Shown one piece after another: positions 21,448 through 36,400 of a stretch of 64,000 nucleotides of DNA (the stretch's first letter is position 1; each line of letters starts with the position of its first letter). The stretch is from Tiliqua scincoides (Eukaryota; Chordata; Lepidosauria; Squamata; Scincidae), in assembly GCF_035046505.1 (NCBI RefSeq), contig NC_089822.1:87155659-87219658 (forward strand). The letters run 5' to 3'. The translations under genes were made by a program, and so were the position numbers. The notes beneath the pieces were generated by a model. It was not told the origin of the DNA. It was given only the letters and a program-made list of their open reading frames with translations, and did no database searches.

Positions 21448-24400
21448 TCATCCCTTGCCTTCTTCCACAGAGCTCAGCTGTTTGACCATCTTCCCATGCA
21501 CTCTGACTCGATAAATGCAGGTGAAGTTTGGGTTGCCCCAGTTGCTCTTCACATGGAACTTTATAAACAGATAGGGTTCCAAACCTTCATTCTGAAATAT
21601 AAAGAGGAAAAAATTAAATAAGTAAACATTTCTCCATAAGTATCATTTCTCCATGTTCAGTAGCACTTGGTCTTCTAACTGTTTGGTTTCCCAAACTGTG
21701 GGTCGCGAGCCACTAGGTAAATTTCAGGTGGGTCCCCAATTCATTTCAGTGTGTCTTTTATTTTTAATATATTAGACTTGATGATACCATGGTATATGAC
21801 TGCATTTGGGAAATGTTACAGCTCTGTACTTTTAAAAGGCTGCTACATATATGCTTTTAACAATGATACTCAATGGGGCTTACTCCCAGGTAAGTGTGAA
21901 TAGGACTGCAACCAATAGGATGCTTGGGTAATTTTTTTTAAAACAGATCAGCGACTGCTTGGAAGTGTTAGGAGGAATCTTCTTTACTTTAAAATTTTTA
22001 CTTAGAGTGCAATCCTAACCAGCTTCTCAGTACTGAGGTAAGGGCAATACAGCTCCAAGGTAAGGGAACAAACATTCCCTTACCTTGAGGAGGCCTCCAT
22101 GACTGCCACTCAACTGCAAGGGTGCAGCACATGCCCAATTGGCACAGCTATGCCAGTGCTGGAAATTTGGTTAGGATTTGGGCCTTAAATGATTTGATTG
22201 ATGGGATGTTAAAGATTTTCCTGCTTGATGACATAACTTCCAGTCATGACATCACTTCCAGGTTAATGACATCACTTCTGATGGATCCTGACAGCTTGTC
22301 ATTCTAAAAAGTGGGTCCCAGTGCTAAAAAGCTTGCGAACCACTGTTCTATCAGACTGAAAACAATTCACTATCCTATATGAGTATGCTGTAGCCTAATG
22401 GACCCCATATAGCAGTGATTTTCACACTGTGTTACGCGGAATAATATTGGGGCATCTTGGAAACTTATCAGGGTTTCTTAATAGAAAAGGTCAGTGAGGG
22501 TGGATAAGCTTCCCTGGAAGACAATTGTCCTGCCACTTTCAATGTCCTGTAATGTAGACAACCAATGGAGCACTGGATGTGCACTGGAGCACTATGGCCA
22601 TGTTACAAACTTTTTCACCCTTTCTTCCCTTCTGTCCTTCGTCTTTTGCTCCTATCCTCAGCAACACCAGAAATGTATTTAGATTCTCGCACACAGTTGT
22701 ACTCTAATCAACCTATAAGGTTCTGTGAACTTAGGGTACTAATCTGACACTGACATTCAAAGAGAACAGAACTTCTCTGAACCCTTATAAACCTACATGC
22801 AAAGAACTATCATTAAAGGAAAGGAGAAGGTTTTCCTTGGCTTTCTACTGTCTGAGTTCTTCTGACAAAGGGAGTAGGGACCCTTGGTGCCCTCACCCCT
22901 ACAAACACAGTGAAATCAGTGAAAGTACTTTACTAAAGGGCACCCAACTTACCCTTGGTTGGGGAGGGAAGCAGGGTCCATCAACATAGAAAGCCTTATC
23001 TTTCAGAAAACCACTGTGTTATAGGGATTTACTAAGCCTATTTCAGCAGATATTTCCAGCTTCCCACATGCCGAAATTGCACGCTGCATCTCCACAGAAG
23101 AGGCAATACAATTTTCACAATGCAAATTCAAATCATGTTCACTCATCTTATCCAGGTGTATAAAGCAGTCAAAATCACAAGCTCTGTAAGGGCCCAATCC
23201 TACCCAATTTTCCAGTACTGATACAGCAGCAATGCAGGTAAGGAAACAGATGTTTCCTCAAGGAGGCCTCTGTGACTGCACCCCCACCGCAGTTTGCAGC
23301 ACTCTCCCCATTGACACGGCTGCATTGGTACTAGAAAGTTGGATAGCTACTACAAGTTGGAATAGCAATCTGCCCCAACACCTCCACCCCCACTCATAGA
23401 GGCTGGCACCTCTTTTGGGACAGGCATCACAGCTATCCCACTGACTTCATTCTTATGGTACCTTTAATGGGAATGTCTGAATAGCTTCTTTCTCGGTATC
23501 ATACATGAATGTTCCCAACAGAATTTCTTTTTTGTTGTCATCATTTATCCCCTAAAATTGAAGAGGAGAATACCAGAAATCAGTCACAGCATGTGTCACA
23601 AAATTCAGGCTGGAATTGCACCCAAGGGCCTAAGTAAGCTTAAGAAGCAGTTCTCTGCCCAGAAAGCAAAAGAGATCACAGCCAATGCACAAAGCCAAGG
23701 GGACTGAAATAAGGCTGTAGGGGAGTAGCAAAGATGGATAGTGTAGTGGTTATCTACACAGGCGCTGAGCTTAGCCTTGGTAACATGGCAACCGGTAGGC
23801 AGGCAAACCTGCTGCCCCCCCCCCACTGGCACACCAGAGTGGGCCAGTTGCTGAGTCTTCACCCAGAGCCTGTAAACAAAGGATGTTATGAAGAAGCGCA
23901 TATCTTAGGAATGTGTATTGCGGTCAAGCCAGAGCCAGCAGGTTTCTTAGCAGTGCAGATTTCAGCAACCTTCAGTAATTTTCCCTAGTGTCATCATGTG
24001 TTTTGAGAATGAATAAAAGTCTGAGGAAGCTAGCCGGGAGGACGGACATCTCACTCAATCTCATACCGTCCTACTTCCGGCTTAGCTCTCCCTGCATCAA
24101 CCTTCTGAATGTCTGCTGTGTCTCTCATTGCTCTTACTCCTTGCTGCTCTAGTTCTAACTTTCAAACCCTCAGAGTGCTTCTGCTTTTAGCATTCTTCCT
24201 CAGGCACCAAGGTTCTAAACCCTGGGTGCTTCCCAAGTAGCATTGCGCTGCAACAGATAGAGATGCTGGAATTGAGATGCTGGCAAACAGAACATCCTGG
24301 CAAGCAAACTTACAAGGATACCTAGGCAGAGCCTAGAGACTCACATACACAAGGTAAGAATCTGGCCGACTGACTCGGGTCCGGCTGGAAGGAACTGTGT

Positions 24401-27400
24401 ATAACCAGGCATCAGAACCAATCAGCCTCCTGGGGATGAAGTAAGGAGCCATGAGACCTGGGAGGACAATACCATCCCTTCTTCTTCCTGTCTGCAAGTT
24501 TAAGTGGCTTACCACGAAAGGAAAATAATGTATAATGGAGGCTTCTAATTCTAATCTTAGAGGATCTGTAGGCAAGTCCCATTAACCAGTGGACTATCAG
24601 GAGAAGTATCCTATACATCTGGTCTAAGGGGATGATAAGTCTTGGTTCCCTAGATCAGTGGTTCTGAAACTGTGTGTCATGACACCCTTGGGTGTTAAGA
24701 GGCACTCACTGGGGCATCACAGGATGCCCACTGCCTGGCAGCTAGGACACGACATGACCCTGCCCACACTGACCCTCTTACTGCTGTTTGTGGGGTTGCT
24801 TCCAGTCGCCGAACCTGGAGGCAAGTGACAGTGACAGCATCACATGACACATTTCGCATCATCACCACTCACTTCTAAGTTTCGAGCACTGTGTGTGCAG
24901 CACATAAAGGGTGTTGCAAGCCAGGTACATTTGATAAGCACTACCCTAGATAAATGTTCTCTGGATGTACTAATGTACAAGTATAATCCTGAGTTAAAAG
25001 TTAATACTGTACTCACATAAACCATGAAGTCCTTCAAGGCACTAGTGATTTCTCCAGAAGGGGAGACTACTTTGGAGATGTGCTGGATTGTAACAGCTGT
25101 TGTATGGATTTTTTCCGGCAGTTTAACTACTACTTGGCCCTCACTTCCTTCAAAAGCCCAGCAGTTTCCAGGGTAAACATCTGGCTAAAAAGAAAAAAGG
25201 AAAGTAGCAAAATGTAGTTTTGCACACCAGACATATTTAAAATGTCAATATTCTCCTGTGGGTAAGTAGAGATGACTATTCATATCCCACTTAGTGCTTT
25301 CTCAGAAGTCTGATCAGGTGTATTGTGAACATGTCATAAAATTCTCATTTGGCAAGATTATATGGAAATGATTGGCTTACTAACAGGGTTTGCATACATG
25401 CAAATATACATCAATACATGCTAAGTAGTTGTCTGTATTCACCAGAATTGCTTTCAGATAACTGGAAGACAGCAGATATTTTTGGACTGGTGCCTTCCAT
25501 GATCCTTTTGTTTTTGCAATGAAAAGGATTGACACAATCCTATCCTGCGCTGGAACAAGCAAGCCAAGAGGCTTGCACTGTATCCAGTGCAGGATAGGGG
25601 ACATAAGCGGCTCAGCCAGAGGCAAGGGGAAACATTTCCCCTTACTTCCGGGTAAGGGCTGCTGGCCCCTATGGATCTCTTCGGACTTGTGCCACCTCTT
25701 GGGATCCGATATAACTGCTGGATCCCAGCCCCACCTCCTGCTCCCCGCCCCTTCAGGGTCGCCCACTGCCTGTCCCCACCCCACCCAGGAACACCTCCCT
25801 CCCGCCTCCTCCCCACCCCCCGCCTACCTTGAAGCCTTGTGTCAGTGCAGCCATGCCAACACAAGGCACTTGGAAGAAGCCGGCACGGAGGCTTCCGTCA
25901 GCTTCCGCAGGCCATCACTTCTTTGAGCGTCGGCCTGGCTTCCTCCCGAGGAGGCGCAAACGTGCCAACCCTTGCGCTGGCCCAAGTCAAGGGTTGGATT
26001 GCACCCAATGTCATGTCAACTACTTATTATGACATTATTCCATTTGACTTATCCCCAAGGAAAGCATCATGCTGCTACACCTCCAGATTGCGGCCAAAAC
26101 TGAGGCCTGAGAAAACCATCTAAGGAGACCATGCAAGAGAATGAATAGTTGGGGCAATACTCCTTCTGTGCTAAACATTTCTACGTACCTGTTTCATACC
26201 TATGAAGACAGAATACAAGTGTTCCACAGTACCTGGAGAATTGTATCTGGGGGCCTTGCTGAAGAGAGGAAAAACCATCCAAACCAGCAACTCGCCGCAT
26301 TCTCAGGGTCATAAGTTTTGGAGGTTCTGTCTTTATCAATAGTGGCACCTAGATTTGTGTGTATGTGTAAAAATGTTAATTAATAGAGATGTCAAGCTCT
26401 ACTCATAGAAGGAAATTTCTCAGCAAATCTGTGCAGCATTGTACAAAGTTTCTTAATGTCAAATCAATTTATTGGAAAGTTTATTGCTGAATCTGAGGTC
26501 AAGGAAGAAGGCAGTTTCCTTCCCCTGAAGGCCAAGCAAGAGCACTTCAGCCTGTGCTTATCTCCTTGCCATCTCCCATCCCTATGCTCAGGGACCCACT
26601 GCTTTCCCAAACATGGTCCCAGCTTTCGGTACGGTGCAGCAACAACATCTTGACCCATTTCTCCCTGTATTTATGCCCCTCCCCTTGGAACAGGGGTGCC
26701 CAAACCCCAGCCCTGGGGCCACATGTGGCACTTGAGGTCTCTCAATGCGGCCCTCAGGGAACCCCCATACCCCAATAAGCCTCTGGCCCTCCAGAGATTT
26801 GTTGGAGCCCGCACTGGCCCGACACAGCTGCTCTCACCGTGAGGGCGACTGTTTGATCTCTCGCGTGAGCTGTGGGATGAGGGCTTCCTACACTGCTTGC
26901 TGCTTCACGTCTGTGATGCAGTAGCGGCAGCAAAGGAAAGGCCAGCCTTGCTTTGTGCAAGGCCTTTTATAGGCCTTGGGCTATTGCAAGACCTTCATTC
27001 ATTCATATAAGTTCATCTTTAATATATTCATTTATGTAAACTTATGTAAATTTATTCAAATTTTAAATGTAAATTAATTCTTTTTTTCCCCGGCCCCCGA
27101 CACAGTGTGAGAGATGATGTGGCCCTCCTGCCAAAAACTTTATAGACACCCTGCCTTAGAACACTCCAGGATTCAGAGAGCCCTTAACTAACTGCCCTCC
27201 ATGGGCACCATCCTATCTCACTGGGGCACAAGAGAGTCACTCTCCCACCACCACAGAAGGCTATGGGCACTGAGGTGTTCTCAGGGATGAGCATTGAGAG
27301 CACATGATGTTAGCTTTGTGTTCTGAGGGAAGCAGAACCACAGCTTACAAGTTGGTTCAGGGAGCAGGTGTAGATTGCTGAGTCAGCAGAATCAGCAGGC

Positions 27401-30400
27401 ACCTGGGACTGACACACCCTGGGTGTGACCAAGCCAGCACTGATTGGCAGAGCTGACTACATAAGGTTAGTCTGCTGGCGCTTCCAGTGCAGTAGTAGGG
27501 GAGTTGATGGAGATAACTGTGGAACTGCTGCCAGTGACTGAGGAGGCTGGCTATTGTATGTATATGGTATTACTGACTATGGACTGAACCTTTGACTGTG
27601 TATTGTTGGAAACTGATTTGGATTTGTTATACTTGGACTGACTGCTCTTCGTGCTGACTTGGCTGTTTAATGACTACTCTGCTTGTGATATCCCTTGCTC
27701 AAAATACAACTGCTGAAAGTACTCTGCTGTATTTGCTGTTTCTTGCAACCTGCTCACATTGGGACAAACAGGGACCATACAACATCACTCTGACCTTAAC
27801 ATGGGTTATGGGCCCAGACCCTGCTGACTTGGTCCCTGCAACTGCTGAGTTGATCCTGTGAACTGGTGAGCTACAAGAACTGCTGTTGTTACTGTTAAAG
27901 CTACAGGTGACTGAAAAGATTAAGAGCATAGAGATGAGCACAGTTGCAGCCTCAGGGTTCCTGATAAACCCGGTTGAATGGACATAATTATGCCACTTGG
28001 TCTCGTAAAGTCTCGTTATTGCTAAAGCGAGAGGCTCTGTAGAATGTGGTGGTTAATCCGCCAGACTTGGCAGTCCTCAATGAGGAGGACGACACAGAAC
28101 TAATACAAACTTACCAAAGGGAAAATGAAAGAGCATTATGTATAATTGGCTTGACCTTGGAGGACCAGCAGCTAGTCCACATTGACGGACTTATCTCGGC
28201 GAAAGAATTTTGGGAGGCACTCAGAGCCATCTATGTGCGAGATAGTGTTGGCGCGCAGATACATCTCATGCAAAAACTGCTACGGACACGCCTCCAGCCA
28301 GGAGGGAACATGCTGACTCACCTAGAGTTTATGAAACGGACTCTGGGGGAACTCCAGGAAAAGGAGCTAAATTTTACTGAACTGCAGCAGGTATACATAA
28401 TTCTCTGCTCCCTTGATGAAAGCTATGACCAGTTTGTGGCAAATTTGGAAGTGGTACCCCAAGCAGAACTGACAATTACCAGCCTGACGAGTCGACTCCT
28501 TGATGAGGAAAGGAGGAGAAAAGACAACAAAGCGCTTAGAGATTACAAGGGGAATTCCTCAGCCCTGCAAAAAGGGAAAGCACCTGTGGAAAGCGAGAGT
28601 GACCTTGAATCTGCAAAGGCTTACTCTGCTGTGAAAAAATGTTATCACTGCCAGAGCCCTTCCCACTTAATCAAAGACTGTCCCTCCAAAAGGGGAGGAA
28701 AGAAACCCCTACGTTATGGCAAAGGAGGAGGGGTAAATTTGACAGTCAATGGAAAAACAAAGGACTGTGAAAACTGCTTTGTTATTGACAGTGGGGCTAT
28801 GGCAAATATTTGCAAAGATAAGAGACTGTTTCAATCATTTGAGCCTGCAACAAACCAATGTGTCACACTAGCTGATGGAGTCACTGCTAGTGTGTGTGGA
28901 AAGGGAAAGGTCTTTTTGCCAGCACTGCACAGAACCCTTGAAATGATATATGTGCCAAACCTGACCTATAACCTCCTATCTGTTGCTGCGTTAACAAGGC
29001 AGGGCTACACTCTGCAATTCAATGCGGAGGAGTGTGTAATAATGAAGAATGCTGAGCACGTAGCAACTGCTAAATTACGTGGTGAATTGTATTTGTTATA
29101 CTCGACTTCAAAAGAAACTGTGGGGTCAGTGTTGACTAACCAAGCAGCACACTCACATTGTATCCATAAGTTACACCGCCAATTGGGACATGCTTGTTTC
29201 CCAACCCTTAAAAGGACAGTAGAACAATCAGAAGGGGTTACGTTGAGATCATGCGGATTGTACTTGGATTGTGAAGTATGTAAGGCTATCAAGTCCAAAG
29301 CTACACCCACCAGGAAGCCTGGAAATTACATTACCAAAGAGGTGCTAGACCTAATATTCATGGACTTAATTGGGCCATTCTCTCCCAGTATGGAGGAGCT
29401 AGGTTTGTGTTGTCCATCGAGGATCACCATTCTAGATTTGGCTTTTGTTATCTGATGGGCACTAAAGCACAGACCAGCCAGACAGTGGAATACTGGCTGA
29501 AGTTTGTAAAGAGGAAGACAGGCAGGCTACCCAAATGCATCATAACTGACCAGGGAGGTGAATTTGTGAACCAAAGGTTTGAAAGATTGCTAAAAGAAAA
29601 TGGCATAGAGCATCGCATGTCAGCACCTTATCGACCTCAACACAATGCCCACTGTGAAAGAAGGGGCCAAACTTTGCAGAATATGGCATTCTGTATGCTT
29701 AAAGACAGTGGACTACCATTTAAATATTGGGGCGAGGCAACACCCTCTCTGGACTATGTACATGTGTTTGGTGTCCCTGCATATGTACACATACCTAAGA
29801 CACAAAGGCGTAAAGGACAACAGAAAAGCAGGAAGATGTATTTCCTTGGGTATGAAGCGAACCACAAGGCGTACAGCTTTGGGTACTTGCACTCAAAGGA
29901 CATTGTTATAAGTGCAAGTGCAAAATTCTTAGAGGACACTACAGGGTGGGAACGTTTGGGGCCATGTGTTGCCACATCCTACCCGATGGCAGATTACAAT
30001 GGATTACAATCAAAGAAATCTGTCCCTGTAAAAGTGAAATCGCCTAAAAGACTACCTCCTATACTGAAGGAGGAGCCTAGGGATGAGGAGACATTCCCTG
30101 ATATGGATGAAAAAGGATTGCAGCCAGAACCTGAGACTGAGATACCAGACCCACAACCAACTGAGGAGGATGTCAGTATACCCCGTAGATCCACCAGAGA
30201 ACGTAGGGAACCTGATCGGTTCAAACCAGGGACTATCTGTCAAGTATCCATTGAACCTTCCTCATATGACGCTATAAAGGACATGCCTTTAAGTGAACAA
30301 ACAGCATGGAAGGAAGCTATCAATGCTGAGTTAAAATCTATACATGATTTAAATGTGTATGAGGAGACCTATCTCCCACAAGGGGAAAAGGCAATTGGGT

Positions 30401-33400
30401 GCAAATGGGTATTCAAGGTGAAGAGGGATGCAAATAATCAGACAAAATGTAAGGCCAGACTAGTCGCACAAGGATTTGGACAGGATGCATCAGATTATGA
30501 TGAACTGTTTGCACCCACTCTCAGAAATTGTTCCTTGTATAGTGCGCTGGTGTTAGCAGCGAAGGAAGGGTATAAGATTAGGCATTTAGATATTAAGACC
30601 GCATATTTACATGCGCCACTTAGACACACTGTTTACATGAGGAAACCTTTGGGGACTGCTGAAACTGATAAAGGATACTGGCTACTTAAAAGGAGCCTAT
30701 ATGGACTAAAGCAATCTGGTTACGAGTGGAACCAATGCCTTTCTACTGCACTAAAGGAGGAGGGATTCCAACAAGGCACAGCTGACCCATGTATTTTTAC
30801 CAGGGGTAAAGGCCAGCTGAAATGCATTGTACTATGTTTTGTTGATGACCTTGCAATACTATGTAAGAAAGAAGAACAAGCAGATGTTCTTATAGAAGCA
30901 TTGCGAAAAAGGTTTACATTGCGTGACTTGGAGGAAATACACAATTATGTTGGATTGGATATTACCAAAGTATTAAATGGCTATAAAATCTCACAAAGAG
31001 GCAAAATAGCCGCTTTGCTAAGAAAGTTTAACATGGAGCAGTGCAATGGGGTGAAGACGCCTATGGAGACTGACTTCGAGAAGGATGAATCACCCAGTCC
31101 CATGTTTGACACCAATATGTATAAATCCTTACTGGGAAGTTTAATGTACATTAGCCAGTGGAGTAGACTGGACATAGCGATGGCTTGTAATTTATTGGCC
31201 AGAGCATCAAGCCAACCCAAACAGAAACACTGGCTAGCCGCCAAACGTGTCCTGAGGTATTTAAAACAAACAATAGACTTGTCCTTGTACCTTGAACCTA
31301 AGGGTGGTCTGAGTATTACAGCATATGTGGATGCAAATTTTGCCTCAGACACCAAGACAAGGAAGTCAACCTCAGGCATGACACTATTTCTGGCAGGAGC
31401 CTTAGTGGGATGGAAGACTGTAAAGCAAAGACATGTGTCGCTATCCACATGTGAATCAGAATTTGCTGCGCTAAGTTTGATGTGTTCGGAGCTTATTTGG
31501 TACAACCAGTTAATGTTAGATCTTGGCATACAGGTACCTAAACCAATTACAGTAATGGAGGATAATCAGGCAGCCATCCAGATGGCTATGACACCTGGTG
31601 TGAGAGGGAGGTCCAAACACACAGATGCACGCTTCCAAAATGTGAAGCAATGTGTGTCTGATGGTTTAATCAGCCTGACATACTGTGAGTCAAGCCAGAA
31701 GGTGGCGGACGCACTGACGAAAGTGCAAGGAACTACTAAGCATCTAGAAAACTGTGAGAAGCTGGGACTAAGGGTCTGAGAATGATAGATGACCTGAACC
31801 AAGGAGGAGAATGTTAGCTTTGTGTTCTGAGGGAAGCAGAACCACAGCTTACAAGTTGGTTCAGGGAGCAGGTGTAGATTGCTGAGTCAGCAAAATCAGC
31901 AGGCACCTGGGACTGACACACCCTGGGTGTGACCAAGCCAGCACTGATTGGCAAAGCTGACTACATAAGGTTAGTCTGCTGGAGCTTCCAGTGCAGCAGT
32001 AGGGGAGTTGATGGAGATAACTGTGGAACTGCTGCCAGTGACTGAGGAGGCTGGCTATTGTATGTATATGGTATTACTGACTGTGGACTGACTATGGACT
32101 GAACAGGGACCATACAACATCACTCTAACCTTAACACATGATTCTCATAATTCTTGGCAGCTGCTCGACAATGCTGACCCTCAATGCCAGTCCTTCCTTC
32201 ACCATGTTGTTTATTCTGTCAGAGAATAGCAGTTGCCTCCAAAGATAACAAGTTATTGTGGGGGGAGGGGCTGCTGGACTATATGGGGTGACAGCAGAGG
32301 ATCCTTAAGCATGAGTTTGGCAAGGGCCTAAACCTATCCAGTTTTCCTGCGGCAATGCAGCCCCGATGTAAGGGAACAAATATTTCCTTTCCTTGAGGAG
32401 ACCTCCATGACTGCTCTCCCCACAGAATGCAGCGTGCATCTCATTGGCATGGCTGCATCAGCACTGGAAGGTTGGATAGGATTGGGCCTAAAGTGTTCTC
32501 AAGGGATATTGTCTGCTTTGGCTTCCACTGAAAGTGGGTCTTATTCTGGAGGCTGATGGAACCTGAGAGAGCTTTCTGGATGCATGGTACCTTCTAAAAA
32601 GACTTGTGTGAACCAAGCTTCACTTTGACCAATGGCCTCTTAAATCTCATGAAAAATTTTGCTTTTTATGGGAGGTTTTTACATTGTTGCCAGGATCAAC
32701 AGAGGATGGAATACATACTACCTCAGCAAACATATCTTCCCAAATCCGTGTTTGCTAAATTGATGTGAATGTGGGAATGACGGCAGCATTTAACGGGAAG
32801 ACCAATGAGGGACACTTAACTCTTTCCATGCCCACAAATTCTCCCCCGCTTATGCCCTGCTGAGGGTAGTTTTCCCCTAGCTGGGCTTATTCCTAGCCTT
32901 GGAACCCTGATGGAGAACGAAGGAGAGGCTAAATACGACTGAGTGGGGCAGGAAAGAATCAGCAGGTGGTTAAGCATTTCCCTTACACTCAATGATTCTT
33001 CCTGAAAACAAAACAAAAAAAATTCTTAGCTCCTTCTATAAGTATCATGAGGCAACCCTGTGCTTGCCTCATAATATGTGGCTCAACCCACAGCCTAGTC
33101 AGATACTTGACACTACCTAGATAGTTTGGCCCACAGGAAATCACCTAACTCCTTACGCTTGCACATATTTACTTAGAATTCTGCAAGTTCCTTGATTACA
33201 ATGAAACTTAATTCTAAGGAAAGTTGACAATCTTAAAGGGTTTAATTTGAGCAGCTGTGAAAGAAAGAAAGAAGCTTTGCCTTATTCAGTCAGGTAAAAC
33301 ACAAGAACAGAGAGTGTATAATTACCTATTGTTTTTTGAGCCCAATCAGCCATTTGTACGTGATCCTCATAAATCTTCTTAAAAGCCAAATTTATCAGTG

Positions 33401-36400
33401 TGAGCACTTGCTGTTGGAAGGGGAAGAGAAAACCATCAGGCAAATTTAAGGAAACGGTTCTGGCAGATATCCACGACATACATTCTGCACAATGAATTAT
33501 AAATAGTCTAAGGCAGTGGTACTCAAACTTTTCCGGCCAGTGGCTCCCTTGACCCCCGTGGCTGTTGGCCATGACTCCCCATCATGTTCCTGAGGACTGG
33601 AAGTGACATCATTAAACAGGAAGTGGCCAGGAATATTAACTATATTAAATATATTAAATATAATATTATATTTATTATAATATAATATTAAATATATATT
33701 AACTATATTAATATAAATTTTAATCATATCATTAATTAAATGCAGATCTTAAAAATATATTATTATTACATAGCAATATACATGTTTTATAAATGATCAG
33801 CTGCTGATCACTGTTGGAGACTGGATGCTGGAGTAGGTAGATTTTGTCTGGTTCAAGAGGACTCATTTTTTTAAAACTTTGTAAGCATACCAATATAATT
33901 TTTTATCAAATGAACTTTGTGAACAACCAGTCTGATCAACATTACACACACACACTCCTGTCTTTTATCTTCACAATAGCTTTCAGAGATAGGCCAAATT
34001 AGGATATGTATGTGGGTTTAATAGGAAGTTGGAGGTTCTCCAAACCCCGGCTGGGGGGCCAGATGCAGCCCGCAGCAAGCCTCTTGTCCCCTGAAAGCCT
34101 CTGGCCCACTCGACTGAACATGACCAGAGCTGTGCTCTGATTGCATCTGGAGGGTATTCTGAGGGCCAGAGAGTCTGAGTGAATGAGCCCACTCGTTCAT
34201 TTATTCATTCATCTAAGTTCCATCTCTAATTTATGTATTTAAATTTTATATTTAAATTTTTTTCTGGCCCTCAGGACTGCGCCAGATATTTCATGCGGCC
34301 TCTGGCCAAAAAGTTTGGAGACCTGTGATGTAAACCCAGGACTTTATACAGTGTACCACACTGGCTATTGTGGTCGGCGGCCACAGGTTATGCACCTACT
34401 ATTTTGGGGTTCTTATCTGCAACTCTATAGCTTTTTTTGCTTCTACACATTTCTTCTAAAGTGACAGAAATGTTTATTTCCTCACTAAGTTCTCCAAATG
34501 GAGTTTGTTGTTAGTTGCAAGCCCAAAGCTGCTCTGCTGAAACCAACACCAAGTTCCTGAAAAAATGAACCGAATTGTTCAAGAAATGAATAAACATGTT
34601 TTTGTTTAAAGTAAAGCTGTATGTGGCCCTATCCCTTAAAAAAACTCATATTTATTAATGCTTACTGAGCAGAATACAGTGGCTTTACCTTTTAGAACTG
34701 ATGACAGGAAAGTTTAGGACATGGGAAGAAGCCTAATTGTACCTCTTTGGGATTTTGAATAAGTTGGCTGGTTATGACAACAAGACAACCTATTATATGC
34801 AATTAGTAGTATCCACTACTTGGGGGTCTACCTGAACTCACAGCTGCTCTTGGATTCCCAGGAAGCGGCTGTAGTTGGGGGGCCTTTGCTCAGCTTCATA
34901 TTTGTATTGTGCAGACCTGGCCACGGTGATCCACGCCACAGTGAGATCGAGGTTAGATTATTGTAATACACTGTACATGCATCCCTGCTGAAGTCCTAAA
35001 GTGCTGCAAAGAAGACAGCATCCCTGCTGAAGTCCTAAAGTGCTGCAAAGAGATCATCATCACTGAGCTGCATGAAATCCTTTGTCTCTGCTGGAGACAA
35101 GGTGGAGTACCTCAAGACATGAGGGATGCAAACATCATCACGCTGTACAAGAACAAAGGCGACAGGGGTGACTGCAACAACTACCGTGGCATCTCTCTCC
35201 TTAGCGTTGTAGAAAAGTTGTTTGCCCGAATTGCACTAAAGAGGCTCCAGGTACTTGCAGAGAGCGTTTATCCAGAATCACAGTGTGGATTCCGAGCCAA
35301 CAGGTCCACTACTGATATGGTATTCTCCCTTAGACAACTGCAGGAGAAATGCAGGGAACAACGACAGCCACTCTTTATAGCCTTCATAGATCTCACAAAG
35401 GCTTTCGACCTGGTCAGCAGGGATGGCCTCTTCAAGATTCTCCCCAAGATTGGATGTCCACCCAGGCTCCTCAGCATCATCATATCCTTCCACAAGGACA
35501 TGAAGGGCACTGTTGTCTTTGATGGCTCCACATCAGACCCCTTTGACATCCGAAGCGGCGTGAAGCAGGGCTGTGTTCTTGCACCAACCTTGTTTGGGAT
35601 CTTCTTCGCTGTCCTGCTGAAGCAGGCCTTTGGAACTACAACAGAAGGCATCTATCTCCGGACCAGATCAGATGGAAAGCTCTTCAACCTCTCCAGACTG
35701 AGAGCAAAGTCCAAAGTCCAGCTGAAATGTCTGCGTGACTTCCTCTTTGCTGACGATGCAGCTATCACTACCCACTCTGCCAAAGATCTCCAGCAGCTCA
35801 TGGATCGTTCTAGCAAGGCCTGCCAAGATTTTGGACTGACAATCAGCCTGAAGAAAACACAGGTCATGGTTCAGGATGTGGACTCACCTCCCTGCATTAC
35901 AATCTCTGTGCATGAACTGGAGGTTGTCCATGACTTTGTGTACCTTGGCTCAACGATCTCTGACACTCTTTCTCTTGATACCGAGCTAAACAAACGCATC
36001 CGTAAAGCAGCTACCACGTTTTCCAGACTCACAAAGAGAGTCTGGTCCAACAAGAAGCTGACAGAACATACCAAGATCCAGGTCTACAGAGCTTGCGTCC
36101 TGAGTACACTTCTGTACTGCAGCGAGTCATGGACTCTTCACTCACAACAGGAGAGGAAACTGAACGCTTTCCACATGCGCTGCCTCCGACGTATTCTCGG
36201 CATCACCTGGCAGGACAAAGTTCCAAACAACACAGTCCTGGAACGTGCTGGAATCCCTAGCATGTATGCACTACTGAAACAGAGACACCTGCGTTGGCTC
36301 GGTCATGTCGTGAGAATGGATGATGGCCGGATCCCAAAGGATCTCCTCTATGGAGAACTCGTGCAAGGAAAGCGCCCTACAGGTAGACCACAGCTGCGAT

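Larger units (their letters stand above)
27308..32136 (+). mobile_element. Ty1/copia LTR retrotransposon, nearly whole fossil
   Basis: The element is about 4.8 kb with direct LTRs and a 5-bp duplication CATGA on both sides (27303-27307, 32137-32141). Parts in order are: 5' LTR; a primer-binding site just inside it (GGTTATGGGCCCAG, the half-tRNA iMet type used by copia); a gag-like region with a CCHC knuckle ([14 protein letters not shown], about 28.65 kb); protease (about 28.8 kb); integrase (about 29.1-29.8 kb); reverse transcriptase (about 30.3-31.0 kb, CFVDDLAIL); RNase H (about 31.3-31.7 kb); 3' LTR. The order integrase before RT defines Ty1/copia. It looks nearly whole, with about one break. 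The LTRs differ at only about five of some 300 shared bases, so it is young. It lies antisense in an intron of the SUN-domain gene. Confidence 0.93.
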
